A stretch of DNA of 64,000 nt from Riptortus pedestris. Taxonomy: Eukaryota > Arthropoda > Insecta > Hemiptera > Alydidae. Where the stretch lies: the NCBI GenBank assembly GCA_019009955.1, contig CM032230.1, positions 6,976,001-7,040,000 on the forward strand, written 5' to 3'. Numbering within the stretch: the first letter of the stretch is position 1; the number at the start of each line of letters is the position of its first letter. The notes under the pieces are model-generated. The model was given only the letters and a program-made list of their open reading frames with translations, was not told the origin of the DNA and made no database searches. This document shows, in pieces, positions 8,970-20,735 of the stretch. Position numbers and translations under genes: made by a program.

Positions 8970-11436
8970 CGTAATCGACAACCAAACAAGATAAGGATAT
9001 TACATTTGGTTTGTGTTTAATTGACTAGAGAGCGATGGAGGAAGATATGATGGCATTGTGTTATTGATGGTAAAGGAAGGATAGGAGGGAGGTTATAGAA
9101 TAGGATTAGGGGAGACTGGTTTCCGGTCGAGTGACTCTAGACAGAGCGTGCTATTGCTCCAGAATCCAGGCTATTCCATCTGTGAAATCCAAGGTCTCCC
9201 CAACCATATCCTATCCTATTACATCAAGGATCATACGTGTCCTTTGTAGTCCATAGGCTGCTTCTCTTATTTTTCCCCGGCTCACCCCATGTTGTCTGGT
9301 AATATCACATTAGTTTCCATCAACTGCATTAGTTGCGCTCTGTCGGTTGGAAATATAACCCTCATCATATTTCGTGTAATGAAGATGAACGTAATCTTAT
9401 ATTTACTAGAGTTGAAGAAAAATAACTATGAGTTTAGTATGTTCGGCAAAACAAGTGTCTCTTCACACTACCTAATCCGGTCTTGTCTCTGGTATTGATG
9501 AAACATATAAATACAAAAATTATATTTAGCCCATTATGGGTCTTAATCTGTATTAGCATACAGACTAGCGTCTTGTTACTCCTTTTTACAATCATCTTAT
9601 TAAGTCGGTTAGGTCCAAGTCTCGACTCTAAATTATGCAAAACTTTTTATCTTAGTCGATCATTTAACCCAAATCTATTGTCAAGCATATTGCTTGTCTT
9701 TTCTCTACTTTATGAAGAACTTGTCGTCTTAGTTGATAAATTTGTCCAAGTGTTCGGGGTTCGAAAGGGCTTCCCATGAAAAAGGGTAGGAAGAGGCCCC
9801 TTCGCCCCATTTGTGAATTGAGTGGACTGTATAAGGTGAAAACTAGATTATAATTGTGAAGCGAGAGCCAATATATATATATCTAAATAATGTACATGGC
9901 CTATTTCACGGAAATGTATGGTTAGTTTGTAAATGCTTGAGGATGATGATGATGATGATGATGTTCTTGGGAGGACGTCTCTGCATCTGCTGAAATCGGT
10001 TGTGTGAATCTTATATGGGGGGGGGGGGCTGGTTATGGTTGGCCAGTGTGTTAAAGTTATTGATTTTAAAGGTGTGTACTAACGTATCCGTGTTTTTCAC
10101 ATATTCATTTATCCTTAGTTCTTCTCTTTCCTCTCCCCGTTTCTCAGCGAGATCGGTTGACAGGCCTTTTTTGCGCTTACTCGCACATGTTGGGTTTTGT
10201 TTTCAACTGTGTTGAGAAGTTTAGCCTATCTGTGCACCGAACTAGGCTTCCATAAAGTTCCGGGGTCTAGGCCACAATCTTATCCTGGGTCTCCTTTCCC
10301 TTTCCTGTCAACCCCCCCCCCTTCGAGGATTGAGGCACTGGCATCGGGGTCCCCAGTCCTCGTAAAGATGAGTGGATGACCTCATCAATCGTCGCTCTTT
10401 GGGGTCTTTATTCTTCCGCAAACACCACGCACAGTTTAGTGTATGTGTAACTCTTGCCACCTTAGTTGATCAGCTAGTCCAAGTCTTGTCATTTTAATAC
10501 GTCGATTAAGTCCAAGGCTTGTCTCTAGTTAATGCTGAACATGTCGTCTCGTCTCAAGTACATGCACGTTATTAATAATTAAGACACCCGAAACTCAAGC
10601 TTGAAATATATTACAAAATCCCAGCAATCTGTGTATGAGGATATGTGTGTGTGTGTGATTGTTTGCGAGCGCGCGCGTATGTGCATATGAAAGATATAGG
10701 TATTTTCATCTATGCTAATTTGTTTTTGCTAAATGATTTAGGTTTAGATATATACACAGCTTAATCTGTGGTCTATTTTCATAAAAATAAATCTCACATA
10801 GATGGGAATAAATTATCATAGTACATAATTCTTTTGTTGTTTAAATTGTTGTTTTATTTTGTGTCTCCGTTATACTTTGCTCATAATTTCTGGTCTGTTG
10901 TTATTTCTGCAGTTTGCCTCGACTAAATACATTTTTAGAATATTGAACTGCGACTAGAAGGGAAGAATGCCATATGCAGGTGTCGGCGAGGTGTTTTGAC
11001 GTCAATGAGATTATGCAAACCCTGGCCAAATGTCTGACTGACAAACTGTTTACTGAGAACCAGACGTCAGGGCGAATTGCCTCACGTTTCGTTAATTAAA
11101 TTATTAAAAAATACAACTATATAGGCAGGCAATTTCGGAAATAAGACCCTTTTGTCGTTCAAACGTACTTTCAGTATACCAACAAGTACTTTCTAACTAC
11201 CTGGAGCCAACATTCAGATGAAATGAAATATATTTATTTATTTTGTCTCTTTGCTAAACCCACCCCACTTCCTCTTTCGATTTAAGCCATTAACTAACAT
11301 GCTCTTTAGTTTAACATAAACCGTTTACATCATAAAACGTGTACCTCATTGGCCAACCTATAAAAGTGCACTGGTACTAGTAAAATGTTCTAAACAATTT
11401 GGACTGCTAGAATGGATTAGTGGACATTACAAAAAC
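8970..11436. other. No gene recognised; (GAT)n microsatellite
   Basis: About 2.5 kb without supportable genes. It holds a (GAT)n run at 9942-9963, a G-run at 10018-10028, a short GT/GC-alternating tract near 10645-10680, and several degenerate copies of a phrase like TTAGTCGATTAAGTCCAAGTC (for example near 9600, 9730, 10460, 10500). These could be decayed tandem repeats. Short open frames here have no recognisable motifs. Confidence 0.35.
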
Positions 11437-12340
11437 GACTGTCACCCATGAGCTGCGTAAACTAAGCAGATTTCCTACGTGTGGGTATTGATCTGCTCTC
11501 ACCAGATATTTTACTTTTCTTAGTAAAAGTCCGATGAGTGGAATTGGGCTTTCCTGAAGGTTGAATATTTGACCTTCAAAAAATGTATTAACCAACAATA
11601 GTAGGGCTCCCTTAGTTTAATAAGATTGGTTATGTTACAGTTTTCGATACGACACATAATAACGGAGATGTTATGAATTTTCGAATCCGTTTCTCCATTC
11701 CTGGCCCGATTTTAGCCATTAAGGACGATGTATTTAAATGTTAACTGAAACAATTAAATATCAAGTATAGTATAGATGAAATAAACATTTTCGAGTATGA
11801 CATGAGTAGGAGTAGGGGGTTTACTGAAGGCCGAAATCTAAAATATACAAATATATTGGTTAATATTCATGATATGGGTAATAAGTGAAGAACAACATTC
11901 ATAGGAAATTACATTTTCAATAAGATTGGTTATGTACCATTTTTCGATTTGACGTATAATTACAGAGATATTTTGAGTTTTAGAAATTCGCCCCCTCGAA
12001 TCCCCCCTCCATCTCACTGGTTCGATGTCAGCTAATAACGAACAGGATCTTTATTTTTTCATAAAACGTTAAAATATGTTGTTTGTTATGGATCAAACAA
12101 AAGTAGAGTATTTGCAAACCAATATAAATATATAGGTATGTTACGGCGAAAGACCGAAATCAGAGAATGTCGACATTCACCGGTGAATGTCAACGAACAC
12201 CATGGTGATTGTCTACATACACCATGGTGAATGTAGACATTCCCCAGATTTCGGTGTTTCACCGTGACATATAAATATATATATATATATTGGTTTGAAC
12301 GGACCGATTACAACCCCCTCCCTTAAGGGAAATCTGCTAA
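11437..12340 (-). mobile_element. H1 repeat, complete long copy
   Basis: Left end B has GAGCTGCGTAAACTAAGCAG then ATTTCCTACGTG; right end A has CCCTTAAGGGAAATCTGCTA. It includes the two internal blocks that both contain a TAAATAT...GTTTGTTATGG / AAGTATAGTATAGATG phrase, so long copies carry a duplicated internal unit. Its AT region holds a palindromic MITE (12139-12269). Confidence 0.7.
12139..12269. mobile_element. Palindromic MITE with TA target duplication
   Basis: 131 bp. Left end TGTTACGGCGAAAGACCGAA and right end TTCGGTGTTTCACCGTGACA are inverted copies over about 50 bp, flanked by TA on both sides (137-138, 270-271). The centre holds three inverted units around CACCATGGTG or CACCGGTG, so the whole element can fold. 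TA duplication suggests a Tc1/mariner-driven MITE. Confidence 0.7.
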
Positions 12341-12797
12341 AAAGAACAAATATTTATTTTAGGAAGGTGAACTTTTTGTATGGGATATTTAAACTAGTGG
12401 TACATAATTTTCTAACTGTTCGTTAAGCCATGTGAAAAGCTCTTATGGTTATATCCAGAGCAAAAGCTGAATGTGCATCTCATATACACTAGTAAACTAA
12501 TTCAATGAGAACTACTTTCTAGTTGTCGTGTTGCAAACTAAGTTGAAACTAGTTTCTGCCGCAGGATTCCTCCCTCCTAACAGCAAACTTGCCACAACAT
12601 CGCCTCACGTTTCCCCATTATTAAACCACCTAAATGCTGTTATTTTATATTCATGCAATTCACCGCATTCATGTAAAAACTAACCTTTGGAAGTTATTGT
12701 GGTTTTGCAGTGTTGTACAAATGGATTCACATATGTTCCATAATACCCTTTACTTACTCAAGTAAACCAGGCAAAAAACGTAGTATTTTACGTGGAA
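12341..12797. other. No gene recognised
   Basis: AT-rich spacer between H1 pieces; nothing supportable. Confidence 0.3.
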
Positions 12798-12862
12798 TTT
12801 TTTGAAAATCGCGTAATGTGTACAACCTTAATAGCTGATGTCCCTTAATTGAAATCTGCTAA
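12798..12862 (-). mobile_element. H1 repeat, end-A fragment
   Basis: Only the terminal 65 bp remain: TTTTTGAAAATCGCG, AATAGCTGATGTCCCTTAAT, CTGCTAAC. Confidence 0.55.
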
Positions 12863-13230
12863 CAATTTTCGAAATTGTATGCACCTCATGAATGCACCTT
12901 GGGCATTGTATTCATTCCAAACTGCTATAGTTTATCGTTATAATGTCGAGAGAGAGAGAGAGTAACAGTAACAGCAAGAGGAGCAGATAACTGGGCTGGT
13001 AATAGTGATGCCGTGATTGGGGTCCAGCGGTTAGTTAATTAATTCCAGACAATGCTAGCTGGGACAGCAGCTGACCACCAGCTGGGGGCCTGTCGGGGTT
13101 TGCAACTATCTCCGCCTTCAAGATATCTACCAACACTCTCTCCTGGTTATTGGTTAAGTCTGGTAAAGCAGTGACAATTGATACTTTTGTTGCGATCTGG
13201 ATGCGGCAATAGGCAGACGAAGCTGTAAAA

Positions 13231-13783
13231 CATGCGTGGGCAACCTCCGGCCCGCGGTAAAGTTTGATCCGGCCCGTAACACATTTGAAAAATCCAATTA
13301 AACAAAAATATTACACTACTTACTCCAAATGAGGAAGATGTGAAGAGATTTGTGCGTTTGGCAATACTTATAACTGCGAAAAGTTCTTTTCATTGATGAA
13401 AGTTAATAAATCAAAACATCGTACAAGGCTGATAATTTGGAAAATTCTTTACATCTTTGTATCAGTGGAAGTAATCCAAACATCGATGGATTAGTTTCCC
13501 AAATTCAAGCTCGTTGATTTCTGTGTCGCTATTTAACATGCGTTGGATATAATAATTTCAAATTTTGCTATTTAATTATAATGTTGTTCCTATTTTTTTC
13601 ATTTCATTTTGTCATTTTAATAAATTGCATTATAATTAAATTGTCGTTATAATTTCATGTCTGATATCTATCGTTAAAAATTATGATGAACACTACTTTT
13701 ATGCGCTACTTTTAAAAGCGGCCCGCGAACGTATTTGCTCACTAATGTTTGGCCCGCAACATGTCAAAGGTTGCCCATACCTG
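13231..13783 (+). mobile_element. hAT transposon derivative with intact 8-bp duplication
   Basis: 553 bp. Left end CATGCGTGGGCAACC and right end GGTTGCCCATACCTG form the inverted ends, with CCGGCCCGC / GCGGCCCGC just inside. The flanks CTGTAAAA (13223-13230 and 13784-13791) are identical, the 8-bp target duplication expected for hAT. Inside is a remnant of the transposase C-terminal dimerisation domain (13351-13520). Non-autonomous. Confidence 0.85.
13351..13520 (+). pseudogene. hAT transposase C-terminal dimerisation domain remnant
   Basis: Reading in the plus strand gives, with interruptions, FGNTYNCEKFFSLMKVNKSK, then HRTRL, NLENSL and NPNIDGLVSQIQA. The pattern CExxFSxMKxxKSxxRxxLxxxxLExxL is the hallmark of the hAT C-terminal domain in the ZBED/SCAND3-like group. 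The catalytic RNase-H-like core and BED finger are absent. Same segment is better preserved at 44261-44437. Confidence 0.75.
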
Positions 13784-15439
13784 CTGTAAAAGATAATTCC
13801 CACAGCCAAATAACTAACAAGAATTTAGGAAGGATTCACCAACAATTGACTCTACTCAAAATTTAAATATATATAAATTGATTTATAATTAAGATTCACC
13901 AATAATAAATATGCATCAAAATGAAAAGGCACCTTTTAATAATATACTATGGGGCCACTTATCTCTACTTAAACTGTATTACAATAAAAAAACTTAGGTG
14001 TTTTTATAGAAGTTCTCTATCAGACTCTGCCGTGAGAGATAATGCAGAGAAGTAATCTGACTGGCGCAGACTGAAGCAAAGCAAGGTGTCGCCGAAAAGG
14101 GTCTCCCGTCTAGAGGATGCCAGATGTGTTCTTAATTCTTTGCGACGTCGCCCTCATATAGCCTTAGCCGATGTCGTCCTTTGTCCCCGCCGATCAAAAT
14201 ATGCTCAAAAAGTGTATTTAATGGGAAATTATTATCGAAATACATCCGTAATATTAATTAGTGTATCGACATTAAGAGCTGTATATATTATATAAAATCC
14301 ATCGGCGTTATCTACTAAAATACGAGAGCACTTGGTGACAACTCCAAATTGGATAAAACTCTTATTGAAAGGTAAAAACTAGACATTTAAGTATTCATAA
14401 AGAATAATATTAATGTGCTTTGTGCTGGCATTATGCAAAATGTAACATATGGTCATTTGTGATGAGTTTATATAATGCAATGTCAGATTCATTACACATT
14501 CAACAAATGTTGATTCCAAAAAGTTTCCTCGTGCAGTGGCTTTCAGAACTATGTAGATTTTCTCGTGATGGTATACCTCACTTATGGTGCAATCTCACAT
14601 TATGTACTTTTTCGTTTACTAAAAATGTAATTTTGTTTATTTAACAAAATACTTCACAACTTTGCCGATTATCATATTATTAATGTACTAATGGAAAGTT
14701 GGAGATGAGAGTTGATGATCTACACATACACTAATGATAATTGTTCGTTATTTTTTCTTATTAATAAGTTTGTATTTATTATCACTACGTAAGGCAATTA
14801 TTTGTTAGAGACAATCAAATGGATTCCCTCAATTTGAATTTGTCCCCGCTTTGCGATATTGGAACCCGTAACCCCTCTATCTGCCGGCTGTATATTCTCC
14901 TATGAGCTGTTGCAAGAGAAGTATGAACTGGCTTATAGCTGATGTTTCTAGCGCCCGTGTTTTTGATTGAGTCTCAGGGACCTTCTCTCCTTCTCTGAGC
15001 GAATCCGTTTCCCTTGACGAAACAAGCTGTATTATTCTTTCTAAGGTACAAGGCGGATGAAATCCAGAACTTCTCCATTCTGCCCATCATGGTGATATAT
15101 CCTTCTTTCCCCTTCACATCTCTTCCTTTACTCCCTTTCCTTTCTCTCACCCTCCGGTGCCGTTTCTCTCGGTGTAAATGCTTCAGAGATAAGGCGGATT
15201 TATTATAATATTCTACTTTTAGACATGTGTCTAATTATTTGCTTATTTGAGCTCGCTGGAGCCTATTATTATTTTTTATGTTATGTTTACAAATAATTTA
15301 TTTGTAATAGAATAGATACATTCTACGTTTAACAAAAAACCTTATACTAACTTCATGTTTTCTCTTACATCTCTCAACCTACAACACATATTATCTCTCC
15401 AAACATCTGAACTACTAAACATCTGGTCTACAGCATTCC
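13784..15439. other. No gene recognised
   Basis: AT-rich DNA without recognisable elements; short frames (14086-14295, 14420-14644, 15014-15208) carry no motifs and have no supporting context. Confidence 0.3.
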
Positions 15440-15559
15440 TTAGCAGATTTCCCTTAAGGGAAATCAGCTATTGAAGTCGTACTCATGACACGAGTTTCGA
15501 AAAATTTCTTCAAATGCCCATCGATGCTACCCTGGAGATGACGAAAATGAGGTCCGTTC

Positions 15560-15611
<52 letters not shown>

Positions 15612-15616
15612 TAAAT
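15440..15616 (+). mobile_element. H1 repeat, end-A part (split by Helitron)
   Basis: Starts TTAGCAGATTTCCC then TTAAGGGAAATCAGC, proceeds to CCATCGATGCTACC and GACGAAAATGAGG, and enters (AT)n at 15565-15607. The rest of this copy lies at 16367-17003, beyond an inserted Helitron. Confidence 0.75.
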
Positions 15617-16365
15617 TTTATATATATAAAATTGTCTGCTCTCTGTGTCCATTGATTTTTTTCGCGAAATGTCACGATAACTTTTCGTTTCACAAGTCAT
15701 AGACACCATAACTGCATTTTGTTTCTTTCGTGTATGTTTGTTTGTTTGTTTGTTTGTTACCTTTTCACGCATAAACGGCTGAACCGAATTTCATGAAACT
15801 TGGTATGTATATTACTACTAACCCAACTTAGACTTTAGGCTATATTAATATCCTCTGAGACGAACAGGAGTGGGGGTTATGAGGGAAGCCAGAAATTAAA
15901 AATAGCGATATTTCGTTTCCTATTGGGTTTTCGGCAAATATGAACATAACAAAAGTTGTTTATTTAGGTATTTAGGGTAACTTTTTTTTTTTACATTTCT
16001 CCAGGAACAATGTGTGAAGCAAGTAATTTGCGTAGAAATATTAATATGCTCAACAATTCATTCCTATTTGAACTATCAGGTACCTCAGCTGGAAAAATTA
16101 ATTCAAATCAATGTTAATATTTTGTCCTTAATAGCTTAAATCTATGCATAATGCACAGGAGACGGGAAATATGACAATTTGGAGGACAGTGAAGACTTAC
16201 ATAAAAAATTAATTTTATTATTAAGAAATGCCAACTACGGGTATTAACCCTAAACACTGGGACGGGTAAATGTCAAAATATTGTGCTAAGTCAATCGTTT
16301 CCAAAAAAAGACAATCACCATTCAGCCTCACATCAATTCCCGGGCGAAGCCGGGTATCTGAGCTA

Positions 16366-16366
<1 letters not shown>
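15617..16366 (+). mobile_element. Helitron, non-autonomous, inside H1
   Basis: The 5' side reads TATATATAAAATTGTCTGC and CATTGATTTTTTTCGCGAAA; the 3' end is CCCGGGCGAAGCCGGG then TATCTGAG and CTAG|T at 16363-16367. Contains a (TTTG)n tract at about 15732-15758 and one internal unit around CAGGAGTGGGGGTTATGAGG. No coding capacity. AT repeats of H1 lie on both sides, so the insertion went into the H1 AT tract. Confidence 0.8.
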
Positions 16367-16425
<59 letters not shown>

Positions 16426-17003
16426 CTGTTAACTCTCTAACAGTCGCAATTTTTGTTTGATGGTTATGAAACTCGATATTTAACCGTTTTTTGTAAAAAG
16501 ACAGATCAAGTTCGTTAATGGCTGAAATCGTACCAGAGGGAGGGGGGTTTCGAAAATTCAAAATATCTCCGTTATTATGCATCGGGCCGAAACATTATAT
16601 AGAACCAATCTTATTGCAAATTAAATTTACTCTACATATTGTTCTATGCACTTATTCTCTATCTTGAATATTAACCGAGATATTTGCATTTTTATGAAGT
16701 CTGTGGTCGGGTGTTGTTCGTGTTAGTTCGGCCGTTTTCGTAAGTCTCGGCTCTGGCGGAAGCTTCTAACCTAACCTGTACGCCCTATTCGTCCGCCCCC
16801 CCCTTCTTTAGTTCTTGGACTACTAAAATTTGAGTTATTAAAATATAAATTATTCTTACAATTCAGAAGCCGTTTCAGTTGGGAGTTTATTAAAATTAAC
16901 TGAAAGATTTCTCATTGCCGTTTTACTTATGGTGGTGTTGTGTTACCAGTATGCAGATTTCTCTATTGCTACACTTCACATAGGAAATCTCGGAAATGAC
17001 GGA
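16367..17003 (+). mobile_element. H1 repeat, end-B part (split by Helitron)
   Basis: Resumes with (AT)n to 16420, then TTTGTCTGTTAAC, TCGCAATTTTTGTTTGATGG, AAATATCTCCGTTATTATGC, and a degraded end B (TAGGAAATCT...TGACGGACTTTT). Confidence 0.7.
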
Positions 17004-18031
17004 CTTTTATTAATTTATTTACACTCCAAGGTGGGCATGTTTTCATAACTATAGCCCATAATAATAATTATTATTATAATTAGGGGAAAGACACCTACCC
17101 AGTTGCAGAGCATGATAGATATAACAAAGAATAATAGTGATTCTGTTGGCATTTTTTTTTGGGGTTATATAAATGTGCGGTATTGCACATTTCACGAGGT
17201 CCGAAGATGACTACAAACAACAAAGCATATGTTTGCTGAAATTTAGAATATTTGTTTTCAACACTTTCATTGGCAGCCATTAATCGATGTATTGGTATAT
17301 TCCCATTGGTATGAATTCTTAAGGTTAGCTTAATAAAAATAGTACAAAACGAGAAGGGCTAATTTATTGAGCCAAATATATTAGTAATAGAGGAATATTG
17401 AAAAATGATCTATACGGCATTGTAGGAATTTGGACTGAATGCATTTAGACGGTGTCCTAAGCCGTTCATATTGTCGTGAGAAGTTATTCTCTTTTAACTG
17501 AGTTCTGGTTTGGCAAGGAACTGAGCTCAGAGTTGGCCAGCCCTTGGAGGAACCGAGAGACTTGAGGAAATGAAAAGGCTAATCCCAATTTGGCCCTTTG
17601 CCAGCCCACCTCACCGCTTAGGTTCCCGGAGTCAAAGGACTGCTCTGCCAAAAGGAGATTGCACGAATTAAAGCCCGCTCACAAGACAAAGGTTTTCAGA
17701 TCCGACCAAAGGGAATAGTCAACAATGCCCCTCTCGCTCTCTCTGGGCCAGGGACCTGGACCTAGCTTCGTCTCGGAATCTCTGTTCGTTATCGTTCGCT
17801 GCACATTTTGTGATCACTTTGTTTTTTTTTCAAAAACGTTAGCTGTATAAAAAATGTACAACGGATTCTGGCTATTGCCTATAACTAGTCAGCTCATGCA
17901 GGTTAGTCATTCGATCGTAAATGTTCCGGAAAGTACTGCTAGTTATATTTCCCACTTCCTGTTCTCTTTAACAATCAACAGGTGCTTCCTGTAGATGCAG
18001 CAACAGAATTTAATTTTAATAAACAACAAAA
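17004..18031. other. No gene recognised
   Basis: No supportable gene. C/T-rich and purine-rich blocks at 17560-17770 are compositionally different from surroundings but show no coding or RNA signature. Confidence 0.3.
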
Positions 18032-18140
18032 ATATCTTATTTTTCAGATACTCAAGATTTTTTCTACTGATGTCCAAAGTACTAAAACTAACCTTTGGAC
18101 ATCAGTAGGAAAAATCTTCAGTATCTGAAAAATAAGATAT
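18032..18140. repeat. Long near-perfect hairpin
   Basis: Arm 18032-18079 (starts ATATCTTATTTTTCAGATAC) and arm 18093-18140 are inverted copies matching at 46 of 48 bases, around a 13-base loop (TACTAAAACTAAC). It could be a foldback element, a MITE or a hairpin RNA locus; no flanking duplication was found. Confidence 0.85.
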
Positions 18141-18207
18141 TGCTCTCGCTTTTGCACGTGAGTAGAATTTACCCCTGAGAAGTGCATTTAAATGTGTTTT
18201 TGGCTGA

Positions 18208-18614
18208 CCGTAGCTGAAATGCAAATGAATGACCCTAACTATAACCTACTAACTGAAATACAAGTGAATGACCCTACCTGCTAACTGACTTGTTAGTGAA
18301 CAACCTTACATGCTAACCTACTAACTGAAATACAAGTGAATGACCCTACCTGCTAACTGACTTGTTAGTGAACAACCTTACATGCTAACCTACTAACTGA
18401 AATACAAGTGAATGACCCTACCTGCTAAGTGACTTGTTAGTGAAGAACCTTACATGCTAACCTGCTAATAGAAATACAAGTGAATGACCCTACCTGCTAA
18501 GTGACTTGTTAGTGAACAACCTTACATGCTAACCTACTAACAGAAATACAAGTGAATGACCCTACCTGCAAACCGACTTGTTAGTGAACAACCTTACATG
18601 CTAATCTGCAAACA
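18208..18614. repeat. 72-bp tandem repeat array
   Basis: Five head-to-tail units starting at 18255, 18327, 18399, 18471 and 18543, exactly 72 bp apart, preceded by a degenerate partial unit. Unit landmarks are AATACAAGTGAATGACCC, GACTTGTTAGTGAA and CCTTACATGCTAACC. Each unit itself contains a repeated TGCTAAC(C/T) phrase. Few differences between units imply recent expansion. Confidence 0.95.
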
Positions 18615-19406
18615 GAACGCTTGCTAATCCCCCGTGTGTTAATGCGATATCTGACCAGCACCTAGATTGCTAGAAATATTTTTCTTTGCCAGACCTACTG
18701 CGGCTGAATGTTTCCTTCTGTGAGTCCATGACCGGGTCTATTAACTATTTCTAATGCCATTAATTATGCATTCTGAGATAGGTTCTTGAATTGAAGTTGG
18801 AAGTAGGCAGTGGATGCATCTAATGGTGTCTGCAATCATCCTAGCTTGCACATATTCATTATCCCAAACGTTTTAATCGAAGGACTAACAATATGGAAAC
18901 GTGTTCCCTTTCAACAAATTAATGCTCTGCCGCTCTGCTCCGTACCTACAATCTCGCACACTATTATGACTACTTATAGTCGAACTTATACAGTCTTTTG
19001 CAAAACTCAATCTTCGGGCATTGTCCGCATCTTCATGTTTTTTGCCGACATACTTTCTCAAGGCTTTATCTGTTACTGAAGAGTTTTTTTATTTTTTATC
19101 TGATACCTCGCTGTTCAGTTGTAATTGTTGTAATGCTTGCAGACAGGTGACTGCCGGAGGTGAAGGAGGATAGGCCCCTTGTGCTAAGTCTGTGGCTTCA
19201 TTTGAAGGGGTAGTTGATTGAATAGAAAGGATCGTGAAGGATAAGGAGGGTATGTTAACCGATGGCGGGTGTCATCGGTTTACTGAAGAGTTATATTCCT
19301 ATTCAGGTATATGTTCTGTCTTGTCTGGAGCCATTGGCGAGGTCTCCTCTTCCAGGTATCTGGGTACTTCCTCAGACGTCTGTTCCTTTACGATTTTATC
19401 TTCATT
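18615..19406. other. No gene recognised
   Basis: No supportable feature; a short frame at 18810-19079 shows no motif. Confidence 0.3.
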
Positions 19407-19591
19407 CTAGTTGGAATGATGGGATTCCAAAGTGTGATATATCTATAGCCGTCTTCTCCCTTGGCGTTGCTATGGAATTTCACTACCTCTGTTGCTTTTA
19501 CCAGAAAAGAATCTTACAAAAGTTTGTGAAATGCCCAAAACAACATCAACGATAGAAGTAGCGAACTTTGGAAGCCCATCATTCCACCTAG
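19407..19591. repeat. Inverted pair of a short repeat
   Basis: Arms 19407-19433 (CTAGTTGGAATGATGGGATT...) and 19565-19591 are inverted and match at 25 of 27 bases. Translated outward from each side, both give a W-N-D-G-(I/L)-P-K phrase and later a (F/V)-x-LG phrase, so they may be two opposed remnants of the same coding repeat rather than a MITE. Confidence 0.5.
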
Positions 19592-20284
19592 AAAGTCCTG
19601 GCTCCCTGACAGACTCAGAGTAATACCCGAAGACTTCAATCGTAATAACTATATATTGTTTCTTCAAGTATGTATAGAAGGTACTTATTTAAGAGTAGAG
19701 GTAGGAAAATTCTAAGTGAAGATTAGTGTCGGAGTGTGTATAAAGAAGAAAATATGAGCACTTAAATAAAGATGACTGGGCGGAATAGAGAAAAGCTCTT
19801 TAGAAATTGTGGCGAGAAAATGAAAATGGAAGTTGTTGGAGTGGGGGGGGGGTTGCAATTAACCGAGGAGGTGGCGCTCCCTAGGAGCCACTCCTGCAAA
19901 TATCGGCCGTACATAACTTATCTATTTATGGTCAAGTTTATTTATGAGCCTAACTTCCTCCAAGTTTCATCGCTCTCTCCAGCTCTCTTCTTGGACCATT
20001 CCATATTTATACTGCTCTTCTCAGAAACGTGTAGAAAATGATTAATAAATATATTTCAATAATTATCGCTTCCTTTCAAGAGTTATCCTCTGCTATTGTG
20101 GTTGTTATTTATACGCGTTTATCTGAAAGAAAGTAATGTGCACAATTCTGTGTACTCCTTTTAAATATAATAAACAAATTGTTTTTCCCCACTTCATTTA
20201 AAATTATTTCACTTGGTAACTCCCTTACAATGATGTTAAAAAGTCATAGACATAATTTGTAGATCTCTTCATGATAAACATAAA
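19592..20284. other. No gene recognised
   Basis: No supportable gene or element. Confidence 0.3.
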
Positions 20285-20735
20285 AGACCGTCACACAGTG
20301 GTCCCGTAAAGTAAGCAGATTTCCCACGTGTTTTATATCAAAAGTAAAAGTTTAACGAGAACAATATTTGGTATTTATGCTTCAATTATGTGCTTCATAA
20401 TATAAAATCTTATTGTTAATGGGACATGAGTAGGAGGGGGGGGGGGTTTCTGAAGCCCTAAAACTATAAAATGCTAATATCTCGGTTAATAATCAAGATA
20501 GTCAATGTACGTATATAACAACATTTACAGAACATTACATTTGCAATAGGGATGGTTCTATACAATTTTTTGATCTGACGCATAATAACAGATTTTAAGA
20601 ATTTTCAAAACCCCTCCACTCTAAACCCCACTCCCACTAGTCTGATTTCAGGCATTAATGAACTTCATCATTCTTTTTACATAAAACGATTAAATATCAC
20701 GTTTGGTAACGATTAAACCAAAATTTCGACCAACC
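20285..20735 (-). mobile_element. H1 repeat, end-B half
   Basis: Left end GACCGTCACACAGTGG (hairpin degenerate) then AAGTAAGCAGATTTCCCACG; internal blocks CTAATATCTCGGTTAATAAT and ATTAAATATCACGTTTGG; lost beyond the AAATTTCGACC block, before the AT tract. Confidence 0.6.

Noticed and set aside
18208..18614. CRISPR-like regular array
   Set aside because: Whole 72-bp units repeat with no variable spacer; it is a minisatellite.
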